A stretch of 64,000 nucleotides of DNA from Clusia tigrina (Eukaryota > Arthropoda > Insecta > Diptera > Clusiidae). Where the stretch lies: NCBI GenBank assembly GCA_920105625.2, contig OV050032.1, forward strand, positions 195,610,695-195,674,694. Direction: 5' to 3'. Within the stretch, counting starts at the first letter, position 1, and every line of letters begins with the position of its first letter. Below the pieces are notes generated by a model. It ran no database searches and had not been told where the DNA came from. It was given only the letters and a program-made list of their open reading frames with translations. The position numbers and the translations under genes are program-made. Shown piece by piece: positions 34,991 through 46,686 of the stretch.

Positions 34991-35329
34991 CATTTTCAAC
35001 GGAGATCGAAAATGTTTCGAATTCTTCTGGACACTGGGTTGAAATTTCATTTTGCCACACAATGTGTTGCATGTGGAGAACTTGATTCGTCCTTAAGATT
35101 CCCCTCACAACTCCGACTCCAGTTAGGACAAGGCATAAGCAGCGTAGTTTATATCCGTTCTCTGATCTTAAGGCGATTACGAGTATATCGTGCATTTTCC
35201 CAGGAACTTGGAGGGAAAATCAATTAAGGTAATTTTCTAAAATCCTTTTTGGAATACCCACAACTTTAAAAAGGAAATGTTGGAATTAATAATGTCTTAA
35301 GTACCAGATAGCTAGATAGATAGTTAGAA

Positions 35330-36735
35330 GTGGGGTATTCCGGAGAGCCGCCGAAGAAGGAAGTCCCCAAGCACTCAGGCACTGATGCCCTTTGTACTAT
35401 AAGCCTTGAAAAATATTTGGGGGAAGGGGGAGACAGAGGATTTTCGAAAGGAAGTTACACTTTTCAAACTTCTTTGACTCTTTCAGGAATCTCAGACGTC
35501 TGTCTGGGAATAAGGTATGTACTTTATCTATTCCCATTATCCATTTTGACCCTAAAATGCGCCTCCTCATTCTGGCAAAGGCAGGACAAGCGCATAGAAA
35601 ATGCTCTGTGCCGTCTTGTTTTTCCTCCAGATATGAAACCTAGTTCGGACCGGTAAATGCCAGAGTAAATTGTATTCTAGCCACCTCCATCTCGAAAGGT
35701 AACATGGAAACTAACAACCGCGGATTCCTGACTCTTTCGATTACATCACACCAATTTATGACTTCAATGGTATGTGCAGGATCTCCATTCCCTCCAGGGA
35801 CGAATGGAAGCATGGCATCCCCCCTCAAGTAGAAGGGATTCACATCTCTCCAAGTTAGAGAGTAGGGTGGGAGGTGGTGTATTCTCAGAAGATTTGGACA
35901 TTAGGATGCCCGACCACTGCAGTATTTTTCAGGCAGAGGTCGCGGCTATAGAGGCAACACTGTCTTGGCTAAGGAAGAAGAAGGTATCTGGACATGATAT
36001 TTGTATTCTGTCCGACAGCCAAGCTGCTTTGCGATCCCTGGATTCGTCTATTATCACCTCAAAAGCCATCAAGAACTGCCGCAAATCTTTATACGAGATA
36101 GCTGAGCAGACCCGTCTGCTTCTGTGTTGGGTTCCCGGTCACACAGTTATTCCAGGGAACTGTAAGGCGGATGAACTTCCCCGTTGGGGTACTACCACAC
36201 CGATTGAACCAGATGGGTCGAACTTCGGTATTCCAATTTCCACTTGTAAGGTCTTAGTAAATACAATATCCTTAGGCACATCGGGCAGGCGCTGGTCTGA
36301 ACTTTCAGGATGTAAAATAGCTAGACAAACCTGGCCAGAGATAAATGTCAGGCGTTCGAAGGACTTAGTGGCTCTAAATAGACAAAGCATAGGTTCCGTG
36401 ACTAGTGTCCTGACGGGACACTCGGTTCTGGGCACTCACAAGTGTAGACTGGGGATTGCCTCCAACGACTTCTGCAGGAGTTACATGGACGAGGAGGAGG
36501 AAGAGTCCACTGTAGACCTGCTATGCACGTGTCCAGCGCTGTCCAGAAGGAGGCGAGATATCTCAAATGATAAGATGATCTCCGTCAACTGCTTCATTAA
36601 AAGCTCCAAATGGCTGGACCTTTGAAAGGAATGGGATCTGATGTCTCATGCTGCGGTATCACAAGGGGTCAATGTTGGCCTAAATGCGCCCTTCGGGCGG
36701 CCGCCTTACCTAGCTACCTACCTCACCAGTTAACT
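35330..36735 (+). mobile_element. LINE fragment, plus-strand member of an inverted pair
   Basis: From 35567 to 36735 this is nearly identical to the reverse complement of 39650-40830. The open frame 35774-36625 (283 codons) holds KLESRVGGGVFSED, IRMPDHCSIFQAEVAAIEAT, HDICILSDSQAALRSL, LLLCWVPGHTVIPGNCKADE, QTWPEINVRR, SVLTGHSVLGTHKCRLG and DFCRSYMDEEEEES. The acidic D-E-D core lacks the first Asp because the TDGS part is lost. The usual CxxC is CRSY. The tail is ttacctagctacctacct. Confidence 0.9.
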
Positions 36736-37425
36736 AGTTGCTAGTTTCTACGGGTCTAGCAAAAGTGAGGGTTCAATCGTGCACCACAGCACATTGGAAA
36801 ATGTTGGCGAATATGATACCAGGAAGACGGAGAGGACGACGGATACGTACTCGGCGGGATACTCTTGGTAATTAGGTGCATGATTCTTGGCTTTTGAAGG
36901 ATATTATTAGCGCGGCACTAACGCGGTAGCCTTGCGACTAATCACGAATTGGATTTGTCACGAGCAGACAACCCAGACCGTAGCCCGTGGTCGTATGAAA
37001 AATGTTCCAAAGTGACACGTTTGAAGATTAATCATGAGCATCCTGCAGCCACAGCAGATAGAACGAGCAGAGAAATGGCGGGAAAGAAGAGAGCCAAATT
37101 AAACTATTTGTCTCTTGCAGCTGTTGATGCAATCTCATAATTGCGTGTTGTTTGCGAATTCGAAATTGCTTTGGCCTTAAGAGAAGTGATGGTCATAATC
37201 GATTTTGCTGTTGGCCTCAAATGCGCTTCAATTGACATTCATAATAAGTTTATTTATCAAATATTTGTTCTTATTTCTGTCTATTTGTTTCAATGAAACC
37301 TTCAGCATCTGTGAAATTTGATTTCACTTTGTGGCGGGAGCGAAGATGTTCAAATTGGAAAAGATTTCCACGAAGTTTGAAGATAATTGATTTTTACAAA
37401 TTGAAATATGGCAAACATGTTTGTC
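36736..37425. other. No recognised gene
   Basis: Spacer within the inverted LINE pair. No similarity recognised on either strand. Confidence 0.45.
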
Positions 37426-37429
37426 CGAT

Positions 37430-38350
37430 TCTTGGAAGTAAACGATTTAGTAATATACGACGAAGAAACAGTGCTACACCTAATGTGGGAGTGTCCATCC
37501 TAGGCCAGACGAAGAATGCACATCGAGGGTCCTTTCTTAATCAGCCTGATTGAGCTCGCAACATGTGAGATTGGGGACGTGGTCAAATTTATCAAACTGT
37601 TAGGTTGGTTCCACACTTTGTGAACGGGGGAGTCGTGCTGCCTCGGTGCTGCCTCAGGTGCTGCCTCGGTGCTGCCTCTGGTGCTGCCTCAGGTGCTGCC
37701 TCAGGTGCTGCCTCGGTGCTGCCTCAGGTGTTGCCTCGGTGTTGCCTCAGGTGCTGCCTCAGGTATTGCCTCGGTGCTGCCTCTGGTGCTGCCTCAGGTA
37801 TTGCCTCGGTGCTGCCTCTGGTGCTGCCTCAGGTGCTGCCTCAGGTGCTGCCTCAGGTGCTGCCTCAGGTGCTGCCTCAGGTGTTGCCTCGGTGTTGCCT
37901 CAGGTGCTGCCTCAGGTGTTGCCTCGGTGCTGCCTCTGGTGCTGCCTCAGGTATTGCCTCGGTGCTGCCTCTGGTGCTGCCTCAGGTGCTGCCTCAGGTG
38001 CTGCCTCAGGTGCTGCCTCAGGTGCTACCTCAGGTGCTGCCTCAGGTGCTGCCTCAGGTGCTGCCTCTGGTGCTGCCTCAGGTGCTGCCTCAGATGCTGC
38101 CTCAGATGCTGCCTCGATGCTGCCTCAGGTGCTGCCTCAGATGCTGCCTCAGATGCTGCTCGATGCTACCTCAGATGCTGCCTCAGATGCTGCCTCAGGT
38201 GCTGCCTCAGATGGTGCCTCAGGCGCTGCATAGACGCTCACCGCCTGAGTAGCAATTATGCTCGGCTTAGGTGGTCAGTACGTGTGCAGCTCCACATCCG
38301 TGGTATCACAATGGGCCAACATTTGAGCCTGAGTGTGCTTTCTGCTGCCA
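37430..38350 (+). mobile_element. LINE 3' end split by an 11/12-bp minisatellite
   Basis: 37440-37610 encodes a LINE C-terminus (DEETVLHLMWECPS, then ARRRMHIEGPF, then LIELATCEIGDVVKFIKLLG). The minisatellite follows, and at 38300-38345 the family 3' UTR block tggtatcacaatgggcc appears. The order coding end, array, UTR suggests the array expanded inside this LINE's 3' region. Confidence 0.75.
37634..38230 (+). repeat. GC-rich minisatellite of mixed 11- and 12-bp units, about 50 copies
   Basis: The basic unit is ggtgctgcctca (12 bp) or ggtgctgcctc (11 bp), with ggtgttgcctc, ggtattgcctc and tctggtgctgcc variants. A longer pattern (tcaggtattgcctcggtgctgcctct) recurs at least three times in the left half. 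gatgctgcctca units are confined to the right end. Mixing 11- and 12-bp units shifts the frame, and all three plus-strand frames stay open as Leu/Pro/Gln/Cys or Ala/Ser-rich peptides. It is repeat, not gene. Confidence 0.96.
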
Positions 38351-38354
38351 CTCC

Positions 38355-39649
38355 AACATAATACTATACGACAGGAAACTTTATGATGCCTTCTCAAATC
38401 CTGGAGTCAGTTACGCTCACAGTATATAGCGAAGACTCTGCTTACCTTCTCCAGACAAGGTACTCTCGTGATAGTACAAAGAATATTTTCACATCAGTTT
38501 TTGCTAGAATTTGATTGATGATTTTATGATTTTGAGTCATGATGATGATTGATGATTGATGATTGATTTTTGAAGTAATTTTTTTGGGGAATTCTGTATG
38601 AAATGAAGTAGGGACTGAGCAGCCATTTCAAAAAATAAATGGTTTATATCATTGGAATACAGCGATTGATTCGATCAGATTGAAGTCATATTTCCAGTTC
38701 GTATTATTTAAATTGATTTGGCTTCCTTGGCCTTGTCGCGGATCGAGTACTGCCCTTGGGCTTGGACTAAAAATCTTCTTCTTGCTAAATCTTGTTCTCA
38801 TCCAGTCCATTACCTTAATTGCTGGTACTCATTCTCCAAAAACCCTTGAAGGCATAATTCTTTTTGATGTGAGGTACCATAAACAACCAAACAAAGCAAT
38901 TCATTTGAATTCACATGAAGTCAAAAAGAGTCAAGTTTAGTAAAAGCAAATATAATTCATTTATTTCGCATTCGTGTATTTCTATAGCCAATAACAGGAC
39001 TTATACAGCTGTAGCTGTGTGTGTATGTGAGTGTGTGTGTGTTCATTGCAACTAAATTAACAGAAATTGTATTACTGCCGCCTTCATTTCCGTTTACACC
39101 TCGTCCTCGTAATGCACACGAAATGCAATCTCCCTTTCAACAGCAAACCAAATACACAACAATGAAATGCTTTTACAGATATGTTTGCATTGAATACGTA
39201 AGCTGCCAATACCACCCACCAATACCCATCGAAACTCACAGCACCTCCGCGCTAGTGCCCCACTAACTGCCAACGACGTTCCTATTAAATTTCTAACCCG
39301 AGCACCCTCCATGTGGATTCTTAGCGCCTGCTACAATAACAGTGCTCGGCGTGCTGCCGTTTACACTCTAGTGCAGTTTACACTGTTCGGCAAGTCGGTG
39401 AGATTCCTGGCCGCACAACCAAATTGTGACAATTTCCACTTCATATCCTCGGCAATTGCAGTAGCAGGACGCTCTGTGATCCAGCGATAAATGCCATCGT
39501 ATGTAAGTAAAATTATCCCAACTGCTGAGAAGCGCAGTTGTTTTCGTAGGGTGTTTTTTGTGCCTATTACCCCTGTAGGTGGCAGTCGAATATTTCAGCA
39601 GGCATCGTCACCTATGGAAGCATATAAGAATCGTCAGTATGCGGTTGTT
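38355..39649. other. No recognised gene; tga-rich microsatellite
   Basis: A gattgatgattgatgattg tract lies at 38539-38570. No gene or element recognised in the remainder. Confidence 0.5.
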
Positions 39650-40880
39650 AGTAGGTAGGTAGGTAGGTAAGGCGACCGCCCGAAGGCGCACTTAGGCCAA
39701 CATTGGCCCCTTGTGATACCGCTTGAGACATCAGATCCCATACCTTTCAAAGGTCCAGCCATTTGGAGCTTTTAATGAAGCAGTTGATGGAGATCATCCT
39801 ATCATTTGAGATATCTCGCCTCCTTCTGGACAGCGCCGAACACGTGCATAGCAGGTCTACAATGGACTCTTCCTCCTCCTCGTCCATATAACTCCTGCAG
39901 AAGTCGTTAGAGGCAATCCCCAGTCTACACTTGTGAGTGCCCAGAGCCCAGTGTCCCGTTAGGACACTAATCACGGAACCTATGCTTTGTCTATTTAGAG
40001 CCACTAGGTCCTTCGAGCGCCTGACATTTATCTCTGGCCAGGTTTGTCTAGCTATTTTACATCCTGAAAGTTCAGACCAGCGCCTGCCCGCTGTGCCTAA
40101 GGATATTGTATTTACTAAGACCTTACAAGTGGAAATTGGAATACCGAAGTTCGACCCATCTGGTTCAATCGGTGTGGTAGTACCCCAACGGGGAAGTTCA
40201 TCCGCCTTACAGTTCCCTGGAATAACTGTGTGACCGGGAACCCAACACAGAAGCAGACGGGTCTGCTCAGCTATCTCGTATAAAGATTTGCGGCAGTTCT
40301 TGATGGCTTTTGAGGTGATAATAGACGAATCCAGGGATCGCAAAGCTGCTTGGCTGTCGGACAGAATACAAATATCATGTCCAGATACCTTCTTCTTCCT
40401 TAGCCAAGACAGTGTTGCCTCTATAGCCGCGACCTCTGCCTGAAAAATACTGCAGTGGTCGGGCATCCTAAAGGATATGTTAATGTCCAAATCTTCTGAG
40501 AATACACCACCTCCCACCCTACTCTCTAACTTGGAGAGATGTGAATCCCTTCTACTTGAGGGGGGATGCCATGCTTCCATTCGTCCCTGGAGGGAATGGA
40601 GATCCTGCACATACCATTGAAGTCATAAATTGGTGTGATGTAATCGAAAGAGTCAGGAATCCGCGGTTGTTAGTTTCCATGCTAGCTTTCGAGATGGAGG
40701 TGGCTAGTATACAATTTACTCTGGCATTTACCGGTCCGAACTGGGTTTCATATCTGGAGGAAATGCAGGACGGCACAGAGCATTTTCTCTGCGCTTTTCC
40801 TGCCTTTGCCAGAATGGGGATTCGCACTCTACTCTGTAACTTGGGTCCATCTGTGTAGATGTGAACCCCTTCTACATGAG
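39650..40880 (-). mobile_element. LINE fragment, minus-strand member of an inverted pair
   Basis: Open frame 40610-39747 (287 codons) is almost the same protein as 35774-36625, with ISF retained where the plus copy has a 12-bp deletion next to RMPDHCS. The (GGTA)n at 39650-39670 is the reverse of its (TACC)n tail. Near 40820-40860 a second TDGPKLQSRV block occurs, separated from KLESRVGGG at 40530 by about 280 bp. The plus strand of that segment resembles a LINE C-terminus (LEEMQDGTEHFLC, then CAFPAFARM). Confidence 0.9.
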
Positions 40881-41002
40881 GGGGGTTGCCATCCTTCCAT
40901 TCGTGGTCAGAGAGAGTCTAATTTAAGTACAGAAGTGGGTTCTTCTTCCAGTTATCTCTGGGGTGTGACTGCTACTCTCATGAAGGTCGATCAGGAGCAA
41001 AG

Positions 41003-41040
41003 CTATTACTATTATTATTATTATTATTTTTATCATCATC
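41003..41040. repeat. (TAT)n microsatellite
   Basis: ctattactattattattatt and following bases. Short and imperfect. Confidence 0.8.
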
Positions 41041-41539
41041 CCACGCCACTCCCTGGGGTTTAGTTTCACCGAGCATGACTGCAGTTTCGGGCTGCCAGTC
41101 ATGTCTCGGCACTTATTATGCTTATTTTATTATTATTATTGGCACTTTGCCTAATTTGATCTTTGTGCGAAGCCTTAATTTAACTATCCTTATCAGGCAC
41201 ATACGAGTTATAAATAAGGTATGCTCGTTGCTTCCTTTATGTGGTTGCCATCTGGCACTGCGTTGTCCCTTCGTTGGACACAACTCCTTTGGTAGCTATC
41301 TATTCTGCACTTTCCTAACCCCGCCTTTTTCTTGGGTTCACATCTTCAGCATTTGGCAAGGTGGTTTTCATCAGCTGGTCAACACCATCTGCAGGAGACT
41401 GTTATGTTATTGTTGTAGTTCATCTTTGTTAGCAGTTATCCTTTTGTCAAAGTTCTGTCGATTTATTTATTAGCCTCATATTCTATGCTAGAGCACCGAT
41501 TCCATTAAAATTTCCTATTATTATTGTGTGTAGGGGATT
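41041..41539. other. No recognised gene
   Basis: A 132-codon plus-strand frame (41075-41473) is open, but its composition is hydrophobic and unlike any family I know. I treat it as chance or antisense to transposon debris. Confidence 0.4.
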
Positions 41540-41800
41540 TAAGCACCGCGACCTTTCTATATATTGTGACCCCCATCAGGGGTTCAAAGTACATCTTTGA
41601 GTCCTATCCTCTGGATAAACGTAATGACAAGTTTTGGCTCCAGAGGTTTCACATCACTGGCATAGCCTTCGATGAATTCCAAGTATTTCCTGCGGGTGTG
41701 CATGAGTTCTGGGCATTGTTTCAGCACATGCAAAGACGTCTCCTTTTCCTCCATACAAAATCTGCAGGAGCCTTCCGAGGTGACCCCCAACAACAACAAC
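41540..41800 (-). mobile_element. LINE C-terminal fragment
   Basis: The minus strand encodes GSCRFCMEEKETSLHVLKQC, then PELMHTRRKYLEF, a LINE zinc-binding C-terminus, followed by a 3' UTR with tcacaatatatagaaagg and tcgcggtgc. This UTR resembles the family ending at 48060 and 48940. Confidence 0.75.
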
Positions 41801-41804
41801 ACAA

Positions 41805-43009
41805 CAACAAAATTTCCTAATTAATTTCTCATCTGCACACTTAAACTGCGCATGTCACCTGTGTTCCTACCTTACCATTTTCATGGAAATATTCTGTTCC
41901 ATTTGATTGTAATGCCCTCAATTAATTGTAGATAGGGTAATGACTTGATATACTTGTATTATTGATGAAGTCATCAACGATATTTAAAAAATCTGCTAAT
42001 TCAGTAAATCCAAACAGCCAATCTCATCACCCTCCTCTCATACTGAGAAAGTAATCCGAATTATCCACAACTGACTCCTATTATTTTCCATAAGCAACGC
42101 CAACATGCAGTTGCCCCGAACCTGCCCCTATCCTGACTCTAGCAGGCCTCATGCATGCCGCGGGTGGTGTTGCTTAACGTTGACGTTGACAATGATGGGA
42201 AAATGTGGTCGTAATGACGCTTCGTATTGCCTGCGACATGCTGACAAATTGCTGTAATATCAGCCAGCAAGGACAGAGAAAACAAGTCAACAAACAAGGC
42301 GAGCAACCGGCAAGTTAACCGCCTGTCGTCGCTCCAATAACCAAGAGTGAAATATGCAGTTACTGAGTGGAGGTTCTCTTTTTCAAGCAGCACGAGTAGC
42401 AGAGGAGCTTATCGCTGGCATATATCACTGAGCGACAGTTAACTTTCCAGATGAATTGCTTATAATCGCTGGTAATATGTCAATAAAGGACATGCCATCA
42501 AACAAATCAAAAACATATTTTCCATACTTAGCACCGTCATATTTCATATTCATTGCTAAGGAGGGGGTTGAGGAGTGTTCAAAGTGAGTGTGAGTATTGT
42601 GATCCTTTTCCGCCTAGACCTGGGGGCTGTCAACAATTGGAGAGTATGTTCTATTCCTAATACTGGTGCCATCCGCACTTCCTCTTATTCCACGGCTTGG
42701 GCAGTGTTCCACGCAATGTTTTAAAACTTTTCACTGTTCCTTTATTAGTTTCCGCAAGGAAGATTGAAACTGGTAAATTGCACTTGTGAGACATTCAATT
42801 TCCTCTCCCAGCCATAGCCGTTTGTGAGTAGGCTTCCAAGTACTTTTGCTGAAAATTGTGCAAGCGGGATTGAACTTTGTGAACATTGTTCCAGCTGCGC
42901 TGGATAATCACATTTTCGAGATTCCCTGCAGCTCGCTGGAGTGCGTATTTTAGCATAGCAAAGGAGAGTGCACTACATTGAAAAGTATTCCCATTATGGT
43001 AGGCAGCTT
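41805..43009. other. No recognised gene
   Basis: About 1.2 kb of AT-rich sequence without a supported feature. Confidence 0.5.
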
Positions 43010-43108
43010 GGCGTGGTGTGGGGGCTTAAGTTACAAAGATTCGTCGGACTGCTTTAAACCATACTTCGTATCCGCACACGCGCCTTCCCAACCTAACCTA
43101 ACCTAACA
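43010..43108 (+). mobile_element. LINE 3' terminus with (CCTAA)n tail
   Basis: The sequence cttcgtatccgcacacgcg ends in cctaacctaacctaac at 43090-43105. The same UTR motif and a degenerate tail occur at 15610-15650 after a LINE coding end, so this is a heavily 5'-truncated copy. Its complement reads (TTAGG)n. Confidence 0.6.
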
Positions 43109-44231
43109 TTAAAAAGTAGCATATCACAAGAAATTCTTGAAGCGCACGCTCAATTTCCACACGATTCCTTGAAGGAGCCTTGAGTAACGAAAGCTTGCAA
43201 AAATCTCGATTAAAAGTGACTTCCTTAACCTCGGTACAGTTTCCTCACCATTGACACTCATCCTTGTTCTCGTGTACTCAATGCAGATTAATGTATGCAA
43301 ACTATTTGAAATTTGTCTGTAGGACTTGAATGAGGCTGGCATATATAGACATGGAGGCCAACATGAGGCGAGCATTAAAGTGTAACACAAAAAAATTCTT
43401 CTCTGAATAGTTGAGCGGGGTTCTTTATCATTTGGTCCTGGCCAGGAAGAAGGAACTAGGGTTGTAGTGGAATGCGTGAATTTGTTACCACATAAATACA
43501 TCGCCTTTAAATATAGAAGGAAGAAGGAATTGCATTGTGAGGTAATGAATAATTGTCGGCGGTGACTGATAATAGTTGTGCCTAGTCGGATTACATGGAG
43601 CTCTTAAGCCCTGGTAGTGTTGAGGGAACAAACCATGTCACCTGTGGGTATGTCGCGAAAGAATCCAGTGAGAATAGGTAATAAATCACTGATTAGGAAG
43701 CTGTTCAGCGAAAGGATGCGGTGAGAATAGTTAATAAATCACAGATTTGGAAGCTGTACAGCTCAGAGCAGGGCGATCACAAGGTATCACCTTCTTTATT
43801 AAAAAACCTACAGAGGCAGTTTCGCAGTAGTTTAAACTTATAGGCAGAATGTCCTGTTACAGAAATTGTCACATGAGTAACTCTGAGCATTCTCCTGTTT
43901 AGATTTCGGAATATTGACCCTAGCGTAAGAGCGGATTTTAAAAACAACTTTGTACGCTCCGGTCAATACCCCAAAATCTTCCCAAAGAAGTAAGCTTCCG
44001 GGTATATCAATGTTTGGTTCAAGAGAATCCTGTGGCAAATAACCCTAATCTGATATATGTGAACAAATTGGAAACATTATTCAAAAAAGTGATCGATGAT
44101 TCGAAATTTCCATTTGCCTCTATAGGACAAGTGCTTATGTGGGGTCTCCCCGTGAATCTACTACGGTAAAGGTGCTTGAGAACCTGGACATATTTTGGGT
44201 GTTCTGTTTGTATATAGTATAAATTCTCGAA
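43109..44231. other. No recognised gene
   Basis: Includes an unrecognised 125-codon minus frame (43501-43124) and a partial direct repeat around gcgaaaggatgcggtgagaa at about 43660-43745. This region is just 3' of the gustatory receptor and may contain its 3' UTR and polyadenylation site. Confidence 0.45.
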
Positions 44232-45462
44232 TTATTCCAAATTGGATTTGCTCCTTCCCAAGTAATCCGTTAGCTTTTGCTGCATTGCGGTCAAGCAGTA
44301 CATGAATATTGTGCCAATGACTGTCAGGGAACATTGATTGTTCAGTGGAAATATGTTGTAGGCGCTGAAGTGCACATGATGCACCACATTGTGGAGAAGA
44401 TGTTGTCGCAGCTGCAACAAACACAAAAGTGAAGGAAATATATTGACATACTCGTACATCTTAACTCACCACAATCCTGCGAGTATGATATAAACTCTGC
44501 GTAGCCAATAAGTCACATGCATAGCGGTACCTGGTGCTGACTCGCCCGCCCGTGTTGAAGAGGATTATTATCTCGCAAAAGTATGTTATGATGACCATAA
44601 AGAATTTAATTGAGTGCAAACTAGTTAACGACAGGATGACGAGGTACATGCTGAAGATGAATTTGTAGGCGCAATACCAGAATATGGGAGCAGAGAATAT
44701 GGTGTTCATGTGCCGGTTCACCAAATACATGTGCCACAAACTCTGCTGCACTTTGCTGCGGCTGCCTTCGTAGTTTCGTATCATGTGAATTAATGTCTCG
44801 CAGACTGCATCCAAGTGGAGCAGTGCCAGCAAGTACGCCATAAGAAAGAGGGCCGTGTAGCAAGCATTGCAGCCGCCACTTATCACCCGTACCATCATTT
44901 CATAAGACTGAATAGAAAAGCCGTGCATTACACCACCATCCAGGAAGAAGTAAAGATGAAGAACTTCCAGGGAAGCTCCCAGTGCCAAGATTGTCACATG
45001 ATATGGTCCGAGGAACGCCCGAAACGGTGGCCACTGTTGTCGCCGTCGTATGCCCCACTGATGTCTTTTCACATTTTTGTACAGTGTTCTCACTTCGGAT
45101 TGCAACCGCAACAATTTCTGTATGAACTGCTGATAGTGACCGCGCCGGCGACACTGCTCGACAAAAAGCACAACAACCAACACGAACTGAACGCCAGACA
45201 ACAAGTGTTGCACCAAGATCATAACCAACGGAATTAGGAGAATGCCTCTTTCACTATAGAAATAATGGAACGCCGTCGAAACGTTGAAGTACAGGAGTGC
45301 GCTGGACATGAGCACCGTGTAGAGGTGCAAATTGGCGCTCAGTTGTCGAGGGCACCGGTTCTTGCTGAGGCTCACTTGGCTGTAGCCAAATAAGAGGGCG
45401 ACATAGTAAATCACAGAAACAGTGCGTGTGAAAATGCGCTCCGACACTGGCTGCGAGCTCAT
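44232..45462 (-). CDS. Gustatory receptor (insect Gr family)
   Basis: Seven-transmembrane insect chemoreceptor of the Gr family, expected in taste-neuron membranes as a ligand-gated cation channel with an intracellular N-terminus. Two exons: 45462-44470 and 44411-44232, joined by a 58-bp phase-0 intron (donor GTGAGT, acceptor TTGTTGCAG), giving about 390 residues, a usual Gr length. Hydrophobic segments include VIYYVALLFGYSQ, LYTVLMSSALLYFN, LVMILVQHLLSGVQFVLVVV, YHVTILALGASLEVLHLYFF and FMVIITYFCEIIILF. The short last exon carries TM7: FSAYNIFPLNNQCSLTVIG, then TIFMYCLTAMQQ. The family signature TY-(5 residues)-QF is seen here only as a degenerate MYCLTAMQQ. I chose the ATG at 45462 because it gives a family-length N-terminus (MSSQPVSERIFTRTV); an in-frame ATG at 45636 would add 58 residues. 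The ligand cannot be told from sequence, and no orthologue is assigned. Confidence 0.85.
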
Positions 45463-45469
45463 GGTGATA

Positions 45470-46033
45470 ACTGGAGTGTTCGCATGGAACTGATTCCTTA
45501 AGTGCTGTGTAATTGCCTCAACTGGCGAATAGTTCAGCGGCACGTGAGTATGAGTAATTAAATGGGTCGTTTGTTGTACTCGAGTGGGGGTGTGGTTAGT
45601 GGCAAGTGTGCTAATAATAGCGCGACTAGTCAGCACAAATTGTTGTATTCATGCAGATCAGAGTGAGTGAAAGATGTGGGAGAATGAATTAGGTGAGAAA
45701 CTGTATCTAAATGAAATCAGGCGGAGTCTTGTTCACTTTGGGCAAGAGGGTGAAATTCGAATTGTGGTGGATAATCTTTCAAGTCACTCATTATCGATTT
45801 CCAAGATGACGAAAGAGCTACGAATGCGGGAAATATTATATGTGAAGTATATGAAAAGTCCGTACCACTCAAAGAATCCTATATCCAGAATGCCAAAGCA
45901 ATCTTTGTGGTATCCGAGGATAACTAATTTTCAAATGGAGGTGTCCGGATTGTATATTTCTGACCCCCCCAATGCTGTATATTTTTCACAGCTAAAGAAG
46001 AAGAGTCACTCTGTAAGATTCGTCTTCTACATG

Positions 46034-46036
<3 letters not shown>
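45470..46036. other. Region upstream of the gustatory receptor
   Basis: Probably contains the Gr promoter, but no clear TATA box or initiator was identified on the minus strand. A plus-strand open frame from 45674 is unrecognised and runs into the (TA)n tract. Confidence 0.4.
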
Positions 46037-46105
<69 letters not shown>

Positions 46106-46138
46106 GAGTATATATATATATATACTCGTATATATATA
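46037..46138. repeat. (TA)n microsatellite
   Basis: About 45-50 TA dinucleotides, interrupted once by cgag and again near 46125. Lies about 600 bp upstream of the gustatory receptor start. Confidence 0.95.
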
Positions 46139-46686
46139 CCTAGTCGAACAAAGAACTTGTTCAGTGTTGTTATGAAAATTTACACATTAAGGGAAACAAT
46201 TCCAACAAAGTGATCTTCGCAGGAAAGTTGTGGTAGTTTTATGGCTCTGTGTGCGATCAGCAAAGACCGAAGCATCACCGAAGTACCTGGTCATATCAGA
46301 ATATTTCCGTAGTTGGGGAATTGTCCGCCAAGACTTCATTCTTTAAACTATGTCTTCCTTATACAAGGATACTTTATTGCATTGTAAGTTCGTTGACTGA
46401 GTAACAGCGCAAAGTTGACTCAAACTTAAAGAAAAGAAAAAATTATGCAAACGAGATTCATCTTTGCCAGAATAGATCTTAAACGAACCAAATTCCAGCC
46501 TTACATTGGATGAAAACAATCCGCAACATATCTTGAAACTCCCAAAATAAATCAATGTTTAGTAGGTACCGTAGTTTGGAGACATTTCCTTCATCAACCG
46601 TCCATGTGGGCAGGTGTCAGGATATGATGAACGACTTTTGTAGCCTCGATTGCTGGTAATAGACTGATAGATGACGTACCATGAGC
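46139..46686. other. No recognised gene
   Basis: Roughly 550 bp with no supported feature. Confidence 0.5.

Noticed and set aside
35774..36625. Intact host gene of 283 codons
   Set aside because: It is the RNase H and C-terminal part of a LINE, missing its first catalytic Asp, and has a near-identical inverted copy and a LINE 3' tail.
37605..38361. Three overlapping plus-strand open frames of 195-230 codons
   Set aside because: They are different frames of one GC-rich minisatellite; no domain and no unique sequence of gene-like quality.
45674..46213. 179-codon plus-strand frame upstream of the gustatory receptor
   Set aside because: It runs through the (TA)n microsatellite, matches no family I know and has no gene context.
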